Source: Actinobacteria bacterium OK074 (GTDB lineage Bacteria; Actinomycetota; Actinomycetes; Streptomycetales; Streptomycetaceae). Taken from it: DNA of 64,000 nucleotides. The notes beneath the pieces are model-generated. The model saw only the letters and a program-made list of their open reading frames with translations, was not told the origin of the DNA and did not search any database. Shown piece after piece: positions 56,390-64,000 of this stretch. The translations under genes and the position numbers were made by a program. Numbering within the stretch: position 1 is the stretch's first letter; every line of letters starts with the position of its first letter. The stretch lies in the NCBI GenBank assembly GCA_001298575.1, contig LJCV01000110.1, forward strand, positions 62,001-126,000, written 5' to 3'.

Positions 56390-58017
56390 GTACGTGCGAT
56401 GCCCTGGACCGCGAGGTCGAAGCGCTGATGACGGCCCTGGAAGCCGCGTACGGGGAGGCCGCGGTCACTCCGGGCGGAGTGAACTGGCTGCGGGTCCACC
56501 ACGTTCCGGTTCGCCGCCTGGTCATGCGCCTGGCGAGGCGGCTGCTGGCGTTACCTCGGCCCGTCTCCCCCGCGGGCGGCGGGCGGCACCCCCTCGTCGT
56601 CGGCCACCGCAGCGCCGCGATCGGCTACACGTCGTACGACGTGACCGACGCCGGTGTCGCGTATCTGCTGGGCCCGCGGGGCGACGAGTCGCCCTACGAA
56701 GAGCCCGGCCACCCCTCCGACGAGGGCGTACGGCCTCCCACCGGTCTGCCCAACACCCGGGTCTGCGCGGTCTCGTGGTCGTCCCGGCATGCTGGGACCC
56801 TGCTGCCGGTGCTCGTCGAACTGGCCGAGCGGGGCATCGCCGTCACGGTCGTGGACGCCGCCACCGAACCGGCGCAGCGGTTTCCCGAGCCGCGTACCCC
56901 GGGGATCACGATCGTCGGCGTTCCGGGCCTGCTCTTCACGCCCAGCGGAGGGCCACCGCTCCAGTGTCCGGGCGCTCTTCCGGAAGGTCCCACCGTGTCC
57001 GTCGGGCGGCATGAGTTCGCGCTCGGCCGCCTGGCCCACCTCGTCTCGCGCGTACTCGTCCGCAGTACCGACTGCACCCAGCCGTCCTGGGCGTCCGCCC
57101 TCCTGGCCGAACGATGGCTCGACGACGTTCTCGCCGCGCTCCGCCCCGACGTGCTGGTGTGCTGCAACGACACCAGTCCTCTCGGCGTCCTGGCCGTCGC
57201 CGCCGCCGAACGCGCGGGCGCGAACACCGTCTACGTCCAGCACGGTGCCTGGGTCGACGGCCAGGTCGGCCGCCGGGCGCAGCACTGCCGCCACATCGCC
57301 GTCATGGGCTCGCGCGACGAACTCACCGCCCACACCTGGACGCGACGCGCCGACGCCCGTACGCACGTCGTCGGCCAGCCCCGCTTCGACACGCTCACGG
57401 GCGACGATCGCATCCAGCAACGCGCCTATCTGACGGGCCTGTTGGCGGAGCAGGCGGATGCCGGTCCTCCGCCCATGGTCGCCGTCTGGGCCTGCCAGTC
57501 CTTCAGCGAACAGCGGCTGATGGGCCAGTTCGACGTGATCGCGGAGGGGCTGCGGAACACGTCCCGCCGTTGGGGCCTCGTGCTGGCCCCGCACCCGGCC
57601 CAGGGCCCGTCCGCCGTCACCGCGCTCCTCCACTCGGACACGGCCGCGACACTCTCAAATACCGTGGCCGGGGCGGGAGTCGGCGCCCGCGACTGTCTGG
57701 CCGGAGCGGACGCCCTGATCAGCGTGTCGTCCACCTGCGGCATCGAGGCACTGCTCCTCGGCGTACCCGTCCTGGAGCTGGCGCTGCCCGCGACTCCCAC
57801 GCTCCGGCTCGCCGAGCACGGAGCCGCCCAACTCTGCGCGTCCGACGCCGAGATCACGGTCGCCCTCGCCCGTATCGACCGAACCCCGCACGCCGTCCAG
57901 GTCTCCGCCGCGGTCAAGGACTCCATCTGCCGCTGGGACGGCCGCAGTTCGGCGGCCGTCGCCGACATCGTCACCAAGGCGATGACCGAGAACGCCACTC
58001 AGCCCCACTCTTCGTGA
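56386..58017 (+). CDS. GT-B-type glycosyl/glycerophosphotransferase-like protein
   Basis: A 543-residue protein. ATG 56386 overlaps the leader ORF stop; the frame is open further upstream but reads as non-coding. After ~110 unrecognised residues there are two Rossmann-like halves: VCAVSWSSRHAGTLLPVLVE then LAERGIAVTVVDAATEPAQ, and LRPDVLVCCNDTSPLGVLAV with TVYVQHGAWVDG. The C-terminal half has LVLAPHPAQGPSAV and DALISVSSTCGIEALLLGVP, the donor-binding SxxxxE-type block of capsule/CDP-glycerol and UDP-GlcNAc-epimerase-like transferases. Donor and acceptor are unknown. Confidence 0.72.
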   Translation: MSTCDALDREVEALMTALEAAYGEAAVTPGGVNWLRVHHVPVRRLVMRLARRLLALPRPVSPAGGGRHPLVVGHRSAAIGYTSYDVTDAGVAYLLGPRGDESPYEEPGHPSDEGVRPPTGLPNTRVCAVSWSSRHAGTLLPVLVELAERGIAVTVVDAATEPAQRFPEPRTPGITIVGVPGLLFTPSGGPPLQCPGALPEGPTVSVGRHEFALGRLAHLVSRVLVRSTDCTQPSWASALLAERWLDDVLAALRPDVLVCCNDTSPLGVLAVAAAERAGANTVYVQHGAWVDGQVGRRAQHCRHIAVMGSRDELTAHTWTRRADARTHVVGQPRFDTLTGDDRIQQRAYLTGLLAEQADAGPPPMVAVWACQSFSEQRLMGQFDVIAEGLRNTSRRWGLVLAPHPAQGPSAVTALLHSDTAATLSNTVAGAGVGARDCLAGADALISVSSTCGIEALLLGVPVLELALPATPTLRLAEHGAAQLCASDAEITVALARIDRTPHAVQVSAAVKDSICRWDGRSSAAVADIVTKAMTENATQPHSS

Positions 58018-58030
58018 GAACGGATCGCCG

Positions 58031-59005
58031 ATGACCATCTCCTTCGAGGGCGACAGCGCCGCCCTGCTCTTCGCGGAAGCCGTCCGGGCGACCGCCGACC
58101 ACGGCCGCCCGATCAGTCCTCGCGGCCTGCCGACGCGCGAACTCCTCGGCGTACGGCTGACGTTGACCAGGCCCCGGGCCCGGCTCCTGCACCTCCCGCC
58201 GGCCCGGATCCTCAACCCCGCCTTCGCCGCCGCCGAGACGGTCTGGCACCTGACCGGCTCGGACGCGCCCTGGATCTTCGACTACAACGGCGGCCTGCGC
58301 CAGTACGCCGACGACGGCGTGCTGCGCGGCGCGTACGGGCCGCGGATGCGCCGCTGGGCCGGTCACGTCGACCAACTCGCCGAGGTGGTAAGGACCTTGC
58401 GCGAGGACCCCGACTCACGCCGCGCGGTGATCCAGCTCTACGACCCGGCCCGCGACGCGGCGGGCCACCGCGACGTGCCCTGCACGCTCGGCTTCCGCTT
58501 CCACCTGCGGCAGGGGCGGCTGCACATGGCGACCACGATGCGCAGTCAGGACGTGTGGGTCGGTTTCCCCTACGACCTGTTCTTCACGACCGTGCTGCAC
58601 GAGCTGATGGCGGGCTGGGTGGGCGCCGACCTCGGCACGTACCACCACTACGTCGACTCGCTTCACCTCTACGAGCGAGACATGCCGGCCGCCGTCGGCC
58701 TCCCTCTCGTCGAGACCGGGCCGACGACCGCGGAGATGCCCGAACTCACCGCTCCCTGGGAGGACTTGGACGAGTTGCTCGGCCAGGTCCGGCGGGGCGA
58801 GACGCTGCCCGCGCACCCGGGTTGGACCCAGCTGGGCACGGCGATGCACAGCTACCGGTTGTGGAAGAGCGGCGAGTTGGAGCGCGCGGAGGCTATCGCC
58901 GGAGAGGTGACGGGGCCGCTCGGCGCCGCGCTCGTCGACTGGTACGCCCACTTGCGTGCCCGGCGGGAAGCGCGCGCCGCCTCCGCTGCCGGAGCGGCCC
59001 GATGA
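58031..59005 (+). CDS. thymidylate-synthase-fold enzyme, predicted (d)CMP hydroxymethylase
   Basis: A 324-residue TS-fold protein. Conserved sites: AAETVWHLTG (the Glu of ELLWFL), DSRRAVIQLYDP (arginines), the catalytic Cys in DVPCTLGFRF, RSQD in MRSQDVWVGFPYDLFFTTVL, and DSLHLY (His/Tyr for nucleotide sugar). In thymidylate synthase GLPFN supplies the Asn that reads the dUMP base; here the corresponding residue is Asp (GFPYD), as in dCMP and CMP hydroxymethylases. PCH is PCT. The prediction is 5-hydroxymethylation of a cytidine nucleotide. It overlaps the carbamoyltransferase by four bases. Housekeeping TS is excluded by this residue and by the operon context. Confidence 0.8.
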   Translation: MTISFEGDSAALLFAEAVRATADHGRPISPRGLPTRELLGVRLTLTRPRARLLHLPPARILNPAFAAAETVWHLTGSDAPWIFDYNGGLRQYADDGVLRGAYGPRMRRWAGHVDQLAEVVRTLREDPDSRRAVIQLYDPARDAAGHRDVPCTLGFRFHLRQGRLHMATTMRSQDVWVGFPYDLFFTTVLHELMAGWVGADLGTYHHYVDSLHLYERDMPAAVGLPLVETGPTTAEMPELTAPWEDLDELLGQVRRGETLPAHPGWTQLGTAMHSYRLWKSGELERAEAIAGEVTGPLGAALVDWYAHLRARREARAASAAGAAR

Positions 59006-60744
59006 AGGCGGTGCTCGGGCTCTGCTCGTACACGCACGACTCGGCGGCCGCCCTGATCGTCGGCGGCCGTCTCGTCGGGTTCGTCGAGGAGGAGCGGCTC
59101 TCCGAGGAGAAACACACCAAGGAGTACCCGGAACTCGCCGTCGGCTGGCTGCTGGAGGAGGCCGGGCTCCGGCCGGAGGACATCGACGCGGTCGCGTACA
59201 ACTTCTCCGCCCCGCGCTACCTGCGGGCGGTCCCGCGCGCCGCGGCCCTGCTGCTGTCGGCCGAGACCCGCGGCAGGGCACTGCAACGCGGCCTCGGCTT
59301 CACCTCGGTCGCGCTGCGCACGGCGGTCCGTCGTACGGCGCTGGCGGCGAAGTTCCCGCGCGCCAAGGTCAGTTCGCTCGTCCACCACAGAGCGCACCAG
59401 ACGTACGCGTTCGCCGCGTCCGGGTTCGAGGAGGCGGCCGTGCTGGTCGTGGACAGCCTCGGCGAGACCCAGACGACGACGATCGCCCGCGGCAGACAAC
59501 TGCGGCTGAACCCCGGCCGCCCCGCCGTACAGGCTCTCCACGCGATCGACGACCCGGCGTCCCTAGGCTACGTGTACGGCGCCGTCACCATGCACCTCGG
59601 CTGGCGGCGCGGCGACGAGGAGGGCACCGTGATGGCGCTGGCCGCGCTCGGCGACCCGGCCCGTTTCCGCCGGCTGTTCGCGGACGCCATACGGACGACG
59701 TACGACGGTTTCGCGGTCGCCCCCGAGTTCTTCCCGCCGAGGACGCTCCGTCCGGGTGCCGCCCGCGTCACCCCGCGGTTCATCGCGGAGACCTGCCCGC
59801 CCCGCGATCCGGACGACCCGGTCGAGCAGGTTCACCAGGACCTCGCCGCGGCGTTGCAGGAGCGCACGGAGACGGTTCTTCTCCATCTCGCGCGCCTGGC
59901 ACGGCAGTTCACCGGATCGTCGCGGCTCTGTGTGGGCGGAGGCGTGGCGGCCAACTGCGTCGCGATCGGCCGGATCGTCGAGGAGGGCGTCTTCGACGAG
60001 GTGTTCGTGCCACCCGCGCCGGGCGACTCCGGCACGGCGATCGGCGCGGCCGCGGCCGTCCATCTGGCCACGGCGCCGGAGCCGCTGACGGGCATCGAGG
60101 GCGCCTGCTACCTCGGCCCGTCCTGGCCGGTCCCGGCGGTGGACTGGAACCGCTGGCCGAAGCTGCGGTCCCGCCGCCTCACCGTGAACGGCTCGGCCCG
60201 TTCGACGGCCGCGGAACGCGCGGAGTTCCTCGCCGAGCAGCTCGCCGACGGCCTGATCGTCGGTCTGTTCCAGGGCCGGGTGGAGGCGGGCCCGAGGGCA
60301 CTCGGTAACCGCTCCATCCTGGCGTCGCCGTTGCGCGTGGGGGTGGTGGACCGGCTGAACGCGACGGTGAAGTTCCGCGAGCCGTTCCGGCCCTTCGCCC
60401 CGGTCGTGCCGGAGGAGTGCGCGGCGGAGTACTTCACGCTCGGCCGGGCGACGCCGTTCATGTCGGTGGCATCGGGGGTCACGCTCAAAGCGCGGGAGCA
60501 GCTCCCGACGATCGTGCATGCCAACGGAACGGCACGCGTGCAGACCGTGAGCGCGGAGCAGAACCCGCTGCTCCACGCGGTGCTGCACGCCTTCGCGCGA
60601 CGCACCGGTGTCCCCGTGCTGATCAACACCTCCCTCAACATCAAGGGCAAGCCGATCTGCGGCACCCCGGAGATGGCCCTGGACTGCCTCGCGGGCTCCG
60701 GGCTCGATGCCCTGCTCATCAAGGACTGGTGGGTGACGAAGTGA
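59002..60744 (+). CDS. O-carbamoyltransferase (NodU/TobZ/NovN family)
   Basis: A 580-residue full-length carbamoyltransferase; ATG 59002 overlaps the TS stop (ATGA). N-terminal Kae1-like domain: SYTHDSAAALIVGGRLVGFV, HHRAHQTYAFAASGF with the metal histidines, VVDSLGETQTTT and EEGTVMALAALGD, then VGGGVAANCVA. The C-terminal YrdC-like domain (from about residue 400) has QGRVEAGPRALGNRSILASP, KFREPFRPFAPVV and INTSLNIKGKPI. Such enzymes make carbamoyl-adenylate from carbamoyl phosphate and ATP and transfer the carbamoyl group to a hydroxyl. The acceptor could be the hydroxymethyl group made by the upstream enzyme or a sugar hydroxyl. Confidence 0.92.
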   Translation: MKAVLGLCSYTHDSAAALIVGGRLVGFVEEERLSEEKHTKEYPELAVGWLLEEAGLRPEDIDAVAYNFSAPRYLRAVPRAAALLLSAETRGRALQRGLGFTSVALRTAVRRTALAAKFPRAKVSSLVHHRAHQTYAFAASGFEEAAVLVVDSLGETQTTTIARGRQLRLNPGRPAVQALHAIDDPASLGYVYGAVTMHLGWRRGDEEGTVMALAALGDPARFRRLFADAIRTTYDGFAVAPEFFPPRTLRPGAARVTPRFIAETCPPRDPDDPVEQVHQDLAAALQERTETVLLHLARLARQFTGSSRLCVGGGVAANCVAIGRIVEEGVFDEVFVPPAPGDSGTAIGAAAAVHLATAPEPLTGIEGACYLGPSWPVPAVDWNRWPKLRSRRLTVNGSARSTAAERAEFLAEQLADGLIVGLFQGRVEAGPRALGNRSILASPLRVGVVDRLNATVKFREPFRPFAPVVPEECAAEYFTLGRATPFMSVASGVTLKAREQLPTIVHANGTARVQTVSAEQNPLLHAVLHAFARRTGVPVLINTSLNIKGKPICGTPEMALDCLAGSGLDALLIKDWWVTK

Positions 60745-61790
60745 GCCGACTCGGCTACAGCTTCTGGGGCTTCCTGGGCCCCGGCATCGCGAACACCCCC
60801 GACGGCGGGCGCAGCCATCGCCGCCCGTTCGTCGACGCGCTGACCGCGAGCGGCCACGAGATCGTCTTCCTCCAGGCCGACCGCGACCGCCAGGAGGCAG
60901 GAGACCCGTTCCCCTACACCTTCACCCCCGATGCTCTCCCCGAGATCGACGTGTTGTTCCTGGAGTGGCGCTGGCCGATCCCGGGCCGGAACACGACGGA
61001 GTGCGGCAGCCCCGGCCACACCTGCGACCTGCACCGCCAGGACGAACTCCTGCGCCACTACACCGCCGGCCGCCGCACCCCCACGGTCATCTGGGACAAG
61101 GACCGCCGCCTCCCGTCCGACTCCCCCTGGCGCCACCACCCCGCAGTCGCGATCTGCGAGGCGGCACTCAGCCCGTCCCCCGGCACCACGTCTCTCCTCT
61201 TCCCGGTGGCCGACGAATGGCTGGCCACCGCGACCCCCGAGTCCCTGACGCGCACGGACCGGCCGCTCTCCCTCGCCTACGTCGGCAACCAGTACGACCG
61301 GGACGACGCCTTCGACCGCTACTTCGCCCCCGCCGCGCAGCACCTCCCGCACGTCGTGGCAGGCAAGTGGACGGACTCCGCGCACGCCCGCTGGCCCCAC
61401 GTCACCTTCCTCGGCCGCCTCGGCTTCAACGAGGCGATGGCGCTCCACCAGATGTCCCTGGCCACGGTCCTGCTCCTGCCCCACACCTACGCGCGAGCGG
61501 GCCAAATGACCCAACGGATCTTCGAAGCCGTACTGTCCGGCTGTCTGCCGCTCTGCCCCGCGGAGATCCGGCACGCCGAACGCCTCGTCCCGGCACCGCT
61601 CCTCGTACGCAACGGCGCGGACGTCATGCGCACCCTGCACCAACTCCGGGCGCAGGAAGACACCGAGACGCACACCCAACTGCTGTCGGACTGCGTGACC
61701 CGCCTCGAACCGTTCCGGCTCAGCAGACAGGTCAAGACGCTCAACACGCTCCTCGACACCCTCGCCGCCCGCACCGGAGCCACCCGATGA
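60741..61790 (+). CDS. glycosyltransferase (CgeB/DUF3880-like, GT-B)
   Basis: A 349-residue protein. GTG 60741 overlaps the carbamoyltransferase stop as GTGA. LGYSFWGFLGPGIANTPDGG opens the first Rossmann half; the second has RPLSLAYVGNQYDRDDAFDR, HVTFLGRLGFNEAMALHQMS and QRIFEAVLSGCLPLCPAEI, the E-x-x-x-x-G-C donor block of CgeB/spore-maturation type transferases. Acceptor and sugar are unknown, but the coupling to the carbamoyltransferase indicates the same pathway. Confidence 0.8.
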   Translation: MSRLGYSFWGFLGPGIANTPDGGRSHRRPFVDALTASGHEIVFLQADRDRQEAGDPFPYTFTPDALPEIDVLFLEWRWPIPGRNTTECGSPGHTCDLHRQDELLRHYTAGRRTPTVIWDKDRRLPSDSPWRHHPAVAICEAALSPSPGTTSLLFPVADEWLATATPESLTRTDRPLSLAYVGNQYDRDDAFDRYFAPAAQHLPHVVAGKWTDSAHARWPHVTFLGRLGFNEAMALHQMSLATVLLLPHTYARAGQMTQRIFEAVLSGCLPLCPAEIRHAERLVPAPLLVRNGADVMRTLHQLRAQEDTETHTQLLSDCVTRLEPFRLSRQVKTLNTLLDTLAARTGATR

Positions 61791-61820
61791 AGCCGCCCAC
61801 TCCCCCTACGCTGGAGCACC

Positions 61821-62342
61821 ATGAAGAGGGTCGCGATCGTGGGCTGCGGAGGCAGCGGCAAGTCGTACGTCGCCCGGGAGCTGGGCCGTCGTCTCGGCGC
61901 CCCGGTGACACACCTGGACGCGGTCTACTACGACGACGAATGGAACCCCCTGCCGAAGGACAGGTTCGCGGACGTACAACGCGACCTGGTCTCCGCCTCG
62001 AGCTGGGTGATCGACGGCAACCACAACTCGACGCTCCAGATCCGGCTGGACGCCTGCGACACCGTCGTGTTCATGGACCTGCCGACGCGGACCTGCCTGT
62101 GGGGCGTGGTGTCCCGGCAACTCCGGCACGGCGGCGGCCAGGACAAGGGCAACGGGATCTACAACCGCATCCACCTGGGCGTGATCCGCTACGTCCTGTC
62201 GTACCGCCGGAAGATGCGCCCCCGGGTGCTGGCGAAGATCGACGAGTACGCGCGCGGCCACGCGCAGGTCGTGATCCTGACCAGTCGCCGCCACGCCCGA
62301 CGTTGGCTCGACGAAGCGACGACGGCGCGGCAGACCGGGTAG
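61821..62342 (+). CDS. P-loop kinase-like protein (FlaR/topology-modulation type)
   Basis: A 173-residue small P-loop NTPase from ATG 61821. RVAIVGCGGSGKSYVARELG is Walker A; LDAVYYDDEWNPLPKDRFAD, SSWVIDGNHNSTLQIRLDAC and DTVVFMDLPTRTCLWGVVSR are the adenylate-kinase-like family blocks. Proteins annotated as topology-modulation factors are probably small-molecule kinases. Here it may phosphorylate a nucleoside or sugar intermediate. Confidence 0.82.
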   Translation: MKRVAIVGCGGSGKSYVARELGRRLGAPVTHLDAVYYDDEWNPLPKDRFADVQRDLVSASSWVIDGNHNSTLQIRLDACDTVVFMDLPTRTCLWGVVSRQLRHGGGQDKGNGIYNRIHLGVIRYVLSYRRKMRPRVLAKIDEYARGHAQVVILTSRRHARRWLDEATTARQTG

Positions 62343-62385
62343 CCGCCGTACCGGAAGTCACGGCGTCCCGACCGGACACCGGCTC

Positions 62386-63189
62386 ATGACCGGCCGGACC
62401 TTCACCAAGGCGTACACGACCGAGGCGCTGCGCGCGAAGGCGGAGCGCAACCACGCCTGGCTGGACCGCCACGCGCTCCCCATGAAACTGCCGCGGATCA
62501 CCGCATCGGGGCCGCGGGAACTGACGTTCGCGTGGGCGGAGGGCCGTCACGCGATCCCCGGCGACCTCGAACGCCTCGCCGCACACCTGGGCTCGTGCCA
62601 CGCGGCGGCATGGTGCAGCACCCTGCACAAGGCCAAGCTCACGGCAAGGTACGAGCCGGACGGCCAGGACGACCCCGTTCTCCCCGCCTTCATAGGCCCG
62701 CGCGCGGCAGCCCTCTGCCAGCGCTTCCGCACAGGCCACATCGCCGGAACCCAGTCCCTGGACGCCGCCCTCACCCTCCTGCACCGAACGGCGTACCGCC
62801 CAGCGGCCTTCTACAAGGACAGCAACCCCCGCAATTTCGTAGTCCCGACGAGGGGCCCACTGATCACGGTGGACACGGACGACCTGACCCTGGCCCCCTT
62901 CGGCTACGACCTGGCGAAGCTGATCGTCACCCTGTCCATGACGTACGGCCCGCTGCCGAACGAAGACGTCGAGGGAGCCCTCGCGGCCTACAACGCGGCG
63001 GCCGCCCAGCTCCACCACCCGCACCTGGGCAGCACCACGCTCACCCAGCTCATGGAGTACGCCGAACTGCACGGCATCCTCACCGCGCCCTACATCGGCC
63101 GCGGCGGCTACCGCTGGCCGTGGACACGCGTACGCCCGACACCAACACCTCGGACACCTCAGCCGCCTCGGAGCCGAACATGCCCCTGA
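62386..63189 (+). CDS. APH-fold phosphotransferase-like protein
   Basis: A 267-residue protein from ATG 62386. YKDSNPRNFVV near residue 145 is a variant Brenner loop (K-D-x-x-x-x-N instead of HGDLHxxN) and VDTDDLTLAPFGYDLAKLIV supplies the metal Asp. The N-lobe is short. It is thus a divergent kinase, perhaps for self-resistance or for phosphorylating a sugar. The last 30 residues are Pro/Arg-rich and overlap the next start by 10 bases. Confidence 0.72.
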   Translation: MTGRTFTKAYTTEALRAKAERNHAWLDRHALPMKLPRITASGPRELTFAWAEGRHAIPGDLERLAAHLGSCHAAAWCSTLHKAKLTARYEPDGQDDPVLPAFIGPRAAALCQRFRTGHIAGTQSLDAALTLLHRTAYRPAAFYKDSNPRNFVVPTRGPLITVDTDDLTLAPFGYDLAKLIVTLSMTYGPLPNEDVEGALAAYNAAAAQLHHPHLGSTTLTQLMEYAELHGILTAPYIGRGGYRWPWTRVRPTPTPRTPQPPRSRTCP

Positions 63190-64000
63190 CGCACCAACCC
63201 GCTCCGTCGCATCTCCGCAGAGTGGTCGTCACGGGCGCGGCGGGTTTCATCGGCTCGCACCTGAGCCGCGCGCTCCTGGAGGCCGGAACCACGGTGATCG
63301 GCATCGACCGCCGGCATCAGCAGCACGACGCGACGGCCGCCGCGAACCTCACGGAGCTGCTCGCCTTCCCCAACTTCGTCCCGGTGACCGCGGACCTGAT
63401 GGCCTGCCCCCTGGACCCGGTACTGCTCGACGCCGACGCCGTCTTCCACCTGGCCGCACTCCCCGGTGTACGCCCTTCCTGGGGCCCGGAGTTCGACGCG
63501 TACGTGGCGGCGAACATCCAGAGCACACAACGGCTGATGGCGTCCGCCTACCGCCTGGGCATCCGCCGCGTGGTCCTGGCCTCGTCCTCAAGCGTGTACG
63601 GCACGACCGACGGCTCCCCGAGCAGCGAGACCGACTGCCCGGCCCCACTCTCCCCCTACGCGGTAACGAAACTGGCCGCCGAACACCTGTGCCTAGCCCA
63701 CGCGGCCCGCCCGGACACGACAACGAGCGTCGTAGCCCTCCGCTACTTCACGGTCTACGGCCCCCGCCAACGCCCCGACATGCTGATCCACCGCGTCCTC
63801 ACCTCCGCCCTCCGCCAAACCCCCCTCCACCTCTTCGGCAACGGCCTCCAACAACGGGACTTCACGTACGTCGACGACGTCGTCCGCGCCACGATCGCGG
63901 CGGCGCTCACACCCACGGCCAACACGGTGCTCAACGTGGGCTCGGCGAACAGCACCGCCGTCACGGAGGTCCTCGACATAGCCCACCGCCTCACCGGCCG
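63180..64000 (+). CDS. NAD-dependent epimerase/dehydratase, 3' end outside window
   Basis: Open from ATG 63180 to the window end (273 codons and more). It has the extended-SDR features: VVVTGAAGFIGSHLSRALLE, FHLAALPGVRPSW, the catalytic Ser in VLASSSSVYGT and YAVTK, then LRYFTVYGPRQRPDMLIHR and RDFTYVDDVVRATIAA. It is the NDP-sugar epimerase/decarboxylase group (UDP-glucose 4-epimerase or UDP-glucuronate-type). It likely makes a sugar donor for one of the two glycosyltransferases. Confidence 0.9.
   Translation, partial: MPLTHQPAPSHLRRVVVTGAAGFIGSHLSRALLEAGTTVIGIDRRHQQHDATAAANLTELLAFPNFVPVTADLMACPLDPVLLDADAVFHLAALPGVRPSWGPEFDAYVAANIQSTQRLMASAYRLGIRRVVLASSSSVYGTTDGSPSSETDCPAPLSPYAVTKLAAEHLCLAHAARPDTTTSVVALRYFTVYGPRQRPDMLIHRVLTSALRQTPLHLFGNGLQQRDFTYVDDVVRATIAAALTPTANTVLNVGSANSTAVTEVLDIAHRLTG

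Noticed and set aside
58031..59005. Housekeeping thymidylate synthase (thyA)
   Set aside because: The base-reading Asn is replaced by Asp and the gene is locked in an operon with transferases, so a secondary role is more likely.
60108..61679. Minus-strand 523-codon open frame opposite the carbamoyltransferase and glycosyltransferase
   Set aside because: Antisense shadow with Gly/Val/Arg bias; the plus strand shows conserved catalytic motifs.

Overview
The window looks like a Streptomyces chromosome. Base composition is very GC-rich with GC-ending codons, GTG and TTG starts are common, and there is an XRE/DUF5753–DUF397 gene pair of the kind abundant in that genus. All assignments come from reading the sequence and its translations; no database search was possible.

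Layout. (1) 1–2.6 kb: the 3' end of an APH-type kinase, an AAA ATPase on the minus strand, and a 9-bp tandem repeat. (2) 2.9–16.1 kb: an accessory region of short catabolic genes (SDR, crotonase, alpha/beta hydrolases, a quinone-reductase/SnoaL fusion, a GlxA-type regulator) and two intact TetR genes. It is littered with remnants: aldo/keto reductase, two truncated hydrolases joined head-on, a TetR stub, an IS5-type transposase tail, GH78 and GH3 glycosidase pieces, and a TetR lacking part of its HTH. Nine copies of an ATTAYG-N2-CGTAAT operator-like inverted repeat lie beside these genes, which suggests one shared TetR-type regulon. (3) 16.47 kb: the 3' half of a tRNA-Met on the minus strand, most easily read as an attachment-site scar. 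(4) 17–33 kb: two cargo genes (DUF3761 secreted protein, DUF4352 lipoprotein), then a long minus-strand operon of mostly unknown proteins (including a PP2C-type phosphatase and a methyltransferase-like protein without its catalytic motif), an HTH replication-type protein, a Cas4-like nuclease, a RecT/Bet recombinase, a two-HTH protein, and a lysis cassette (small coiled-coil membrane protein, holin, amidase endolysin). (5) 34.9–47.2 kb: a complete siphovirus tail operon from HK97-gp10 through tail terminator, tail tube, tail-assembly chaperone with a GGGAAAA slippery site, tape measure, distal tail, hub and fibre. (6) 47.2–49.9 kb: a cassette of different codon use (membrane protein plus TPR protein on the plus strand, another membrane protein on the minus strand) that splits the tail operon from two further phage genes (49985–50753). 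No terminase, portal, protease, capsid or integrase is visible. (7) 50.8–55.97 kb: DUF6183-like protein, XRE/DUF397 pair, a divergent TPR regulator, a 2H phosphoesterase and an anti-sigma-type ATPase. (8) 56.0–64.0 kb, running off the end: three hairpins, a short leader ORF, then a tight plus-strand operon of glycosyltransferase, thymidylate-synthase-fold enzyme, O-carbamoyltransferase, second glycosyltransferase, P-loop kinase-like protein, APH-fold kinase and NDP-sugar epimerase.

The two most promising systems are the 56–64 kb operon and the headless tail module. In the first, the TS-fold enzyme carries Asp where thymidylate synthase has its dUMP-reading Asn, so it is predicted to act on a cytidine nucleotide; with a carbamoyltransferase and glycosyltransferases this suggests a hydroxymethylated, carbamoylated, glycosylated nucleoside or glycan. 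In the second, tail and lysis genes without head genes are either a decayed prophage or a tail-only (F-type tailocin-like) particle. The nine-site TetR regulon is the third notable signal.
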